Source of the DNA: Parvularcula maris
GTDB taxonomy: Bacteria > Pseudomonadota > Alphaproteobacteria > Caulobacterales > Parvularculaceae
DNA length: 64,000 bases
Assembly (NCBI RefSeq): GCF_024505085.1
Contig: NZ_JANIBC010000007.1
Span: forward strand, 48,246 to 112,245
Reading direction: 5' to 3'
Within the stretch, counting starts at the first letter, position 1. Each line of letters begins with the position of its first letter. Below the pieces are notes generated by a model. The model did not search any database, was not told the DNA's origin, and saw only the letters and a list, made by a program, of their open reading frames with translations. Position numbers and translations under genes: made by a program. Positions 61,944 to 64,000 of the stretch are shown here, piece after piece.

Positions 61944-63782
61944 ATGGACTTGATGTCCGCCTCTCCTCGTCTCGACCCCCGCCCGGTGATCCGCCGCCTG
62001 CCCCCCGGCGCGGTGAACAGGATCGCGGCAGGGGAGGTGGTGGAGCGGCCGGCTGCCGCCGTCAAAGAGCTGGTCGAGAACGCCCTCGACGCGGGCGCAA
62101 CCAGCATTACCGTCGAGATCAGGGGCGGCGGCCGCGAGCTTCTTTCGGTGACCGACGATGGCTGCGGCATGGGTCGGGACGAGCTGTCCCTCGCCCTCGA
62201 GCGCCACGCCACATCGAAGCTGGTCGTCGGCGCGGGGGGCGAGGTGGACCTCCTCGCCATCGATACAATGGGCTTTAGGGGCGAGGCGCTGCCCTCCATT
62301 GCCTCGGTGGCGAGGTTCTCGCTGACCTCGCGCCGGGAGGGGGAGGAGGCGTGGTCCTTGAAGGCCGATGCGGGGCACTGCGAGGAGCCGCAGCCCGCGC
62401 CCTTTCCGGGCCGCGGGACGAAGGTAGAGGTGCGCGACCTCTTCTACGCGACGCCCGCCCGGCTCAAGTTCCTGAAGGGCGAGCGGGCGGAGACCACCGC
62501 CTGCGCCGACGTGGTCAAGCGCCTCGCCATGGCGCGGCCCGACGTCTCCTTCCGCATGGTGAGCGACGGCCGCCAGCGCTTCTTCTTCCGCGCCGAGGCG
62601 CTCGGCCCTGAGGGGCACCTGGCGAGGCTCGCCGCGATCATGGGGCCTGAGTTCGGCGCCAACGCGGTGAAGGTCGAGCTGGAGCGGGACGGCGTCACGC
62701 TCTCAGGTTTTGCCGGTGTGCCCACCTTCAACCGGGGGCTGCCTGACCGTCAGTATCTCTTCGTCCGTGGTCGTCCAGCGAAGGACAAGCTGATGGTGGG
62801 CGCGGTGAGGGGCGCCTATGCGGACTTCCTCGCCCGCGATCGCCATCCGCTCCTCTGCCTCTTCGTGGACATGGATAGCGGGGACGTCGATGTGAACGTC
62901 CACCCGGCCAAGACCGAGGTGCGCTTCAAGGACGCGGCCCTGGTGCGGGGCATGATCGTCAGCGGGCTGAAAAGGGCGCTGATGGAGGCGGGGCACCAGG
63001 CCTCCACCACCGTGGCGCAGCAGGCCATGGCGGCGGCCCATGCCCCTACGCCGCCTCGGCCTGAGGCACCGCCTTTGGCGGTGGGGCACTTCGCGGAGAG
63101 GCAGCAGAGCTTCGGTCACGCGACACCGCCGAGCGCTCGGCGCTACAATACGCCAGTCGCCAGCGTCCCTGTCCCGGAGGCGGAGGCGCAGCCCCTGCGC
63201 GACTACCCTTTGGGCACGGCGGTGGCGCAGCTTCACGACACCTATATCCTGTCCCAGACCAAGGACGGCTTCGTCCTGGTCGATCAGCACGCGGCCCATG
63301 AGCGGCTAGTCTATGAGCGGATGAAGAGGGCAGGGGAGGGCCAGCCGCCTTTGCGCCAGACCCTGCTCGTGCCTGAGGTGGTGGAGCTTTCGCAAGAAGA
63401 AGCCGAATTGATTCTAGGGCGCCGTGAGGCGCTGGAAGCCTACGGCCTGGTGGTCGAGGATTTCGGCGGCGGCGGGGTATTGGTTCGCGAGGTCCCGGCC
63501 ATGCTCGGCAAGGCCGATCTTCCAGGCCTCATCCGCGACATCGCCTGCGAGCTCGAAAACCTCGGCGAGGACACCAGTCTGCCGGAACTTCTGGCGGAGC
63601 GCATGGGCAACCACGCCTGCGCCAACTCGGTCCGGGCGGGACGCCGTCTGAACACGGACGAGATGAACGCGCTCCTCAGGCAGATGGAGGAGACCCCCCA
63701 TTCGGGCCAGTGCAACCACGGTCGCCCCACCTATGTGGAGCTGAAGCTGAAGGATGTGGAGCGGCTGTTCGGGCGGCGTTGA
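61944..63782 (+). CDS. mutL: DNA mismatch repair protein MutL
   Basis: 612-aa GHKL ATPase that links mismatch recognition to strand removal. The ATPase motifs VKELVENALDAGA, DDGCGMG and GFRGEALPSIA are intact. The C-terminal part has DQHAAHERLVYE, the DQHA-X2-E-X4-E endonuclease motif, and CNHGRP, so this MutL can probably nick DNA itself, as in bacteria without MutH. ATG 61944; ATG 61953 also possible. It may be co-transcribed with hisS. Confidence 0.96.
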   Translation: MDLMSASPRLDPRPVIRRLPPGAVNRIAAGEVVERPAAAVKELVENALDAGATSITVEIRGGGRELLSVTDDGCGMGRDELSLALERHATSKLVVGAGGEVDLLAIDTMGFRGEALPSIASVARFSLTSRREGEEAWSLKADAGHCEEPQPAPFPGRGTKVEVRDLFYATPARLKFLKGERAETTACADVVKRLAMARPDVSFRMVSDGRQRFFFRAEALGPEGHLARLAAIMGPEFGANAVKVELERDGVTLSGFAGVPTFNRGLPDRQYLFVRGRPAKDKLMVGAVRGAYADFLARDRHPLLCLFVDMDSGDVDVNVHPAKTEVRFKDAALVRGMIVSGLKRALMEAGHQASTTVAQQAMAAAHAPTPPRPEAPPLAVGHFAERQQSFGHATPPSARRYNTPVASVPVPEAEAQPLRDYPLGTAVAQLHDTYILSQTKDGFVLVDQHAAHERLVYERMKRAGEGQPPLRQTLLVPEVVELSQEEAELILGRREALEAYGLVVEDFGGGGVLVREVPAMLGKADLPGLIRDIACELENLGEDTSLPELLAERMGNHACANSVRAGRRLNTDEMNALLRQMEETPHSGQCNHGRPTYVELKLKDVERLFGRR

Positions 63783-63791
63783 CGATCAGCT

Positions 63792-63933
63792 CCCCTCTCC
63801 CGCTTGCGGGAAAGGGGTTGGGGGTGAGGGCGTTCTGAGCTCAGTTTTTCGTGGCAAGCCTTGTAGTACGGCTTCGCCGAAGCCCTCACCCGAAATCAGA
63901 TAGATTTCGACCTCTCCCGCATGCGGGAGAGGT
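63792..63933. repeat. palindromic intergenic repeat B, copy 2
   Basis: About 142 bp, very close to B1 including the GTACGGCTTCGCCGAAGCC and AAATCAGATAGATTTCG phrases and both CTCTCCCGC hairpins. It lies between mutL and a convergent gene fragment. Confidence 0.85.
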
Positions 63934-63951
63934 GACATCCCTATTGCCTCG

Positions 63952-64000
63952 TTACTCCAGCGCCTCCAGCACCGCCGCTGTGAACGCCGGAATGTCGATC
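63952..64000 (-). CDS. 3' end of an unidentified gene
   Basis: Reading on the minus strand, the window edge encodes IDIPAFTAAVLEALE followed by TAA. This form of ending is common in alpha/beta hydrolases, but 15 residues cannot settle it. The presence of a B repeat in front of it, as at other convergent gene ends, supports a real gene. Confidence 0.4.
   Translation of the reverse strand, partial: IDIPAFTAAVLEALE

Overview
The window is high-GC and gene-dense, and looks chromosomal, from an alphaproteobacterium. The content that suggests this is: a lysC-ptsP pair close to ubiG, an xseB-dxs-tlyA-RlmD-like run, the DUF1489 and DUF455 families, a bactofilin with an M23 peptidase, a VPLPA-CTERM protein, and two perfect CtrA-type boxes (TTAA-N7-TTAA). 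A stalked or budding marine lineage (Caulobacterales or Parvularculales type) is plausible, but that is inference. I see no rRNA, tRNA, CRISPR array, transposase, integrase or prophage structural gene.

Layout. 1-9.7 kb: partial gltX, comEC, ubiG, an atypical SDR, a Tat-exported MBL-fold enzyme, lysC and ptsP. 10-12.2 kb: a tight three-gene unit (membrane-anchored GH24 lysozyme, DUF1489 protein, anchored unknown). 12.4-16 kb, minus strand: bactofilin and M23 peptidase, then DUF455 and a 1-Cys-type BCP. 16-26.2 kb: a giant AsmA/DUF3971-like envelope protein, a VTT membrane protein, then mreB-mreC-mreD-mrdA-rodA. 26.4-33.2 kb: Hpt protein, NSS transporter, proline iminopeptidase, small lipoprotein, a repeat-filled gene desert, and a CHASE2 protein with a degenerate cyclase domain. 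33.4-36.9 kb: a complete Mla-type lipid transport operon whose permease carries its own STAS domain. 36.9-41.6 kb: an unknown two-TM coiled-coil protein divergent from a GTA-type holin, thiO, and a degenerate EAL protein. 41.9-49.6 kb: nadK, proC, a histidine phosphatase, xseB, dxs, tlyA, an RlmD-like methyltransferase and another methyltransferase. 49.7-55.2 kb: two thioesterases, chorismate mutase, a hydrolase-OsmC fusion, a hydrolase lipoprotein and photolyase. 55.2-64 kb: VPLPA-CTERM protein, parC, MipA-like and OmpA-like barrels, hisS, mutL and a gene fragment.

Theme. Much of the window builds or shapes the envelope: elongasome, bactofilin-M23, Mla, AsmA-like, barrels, lysozyme and holin. 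Two signalling proteins (cyclase-like and EAL-like) have lost nearly all catalytic residues and may be sensors or scaffolds.

Non-coding structure. Four families of palindromic intergenic repeats (A to D, 12 copies, about 75-140 bp) fill every convergent intergenic gap longer than about 60 bp. One copy supplies the stop codons of both flanking genes. CtrA-type boxes lie upstream of mreC and between the holin-like and coiled-coil genes. Several promoter regions carry short direct repeats, two of them spaced exactly 21 bp apart.
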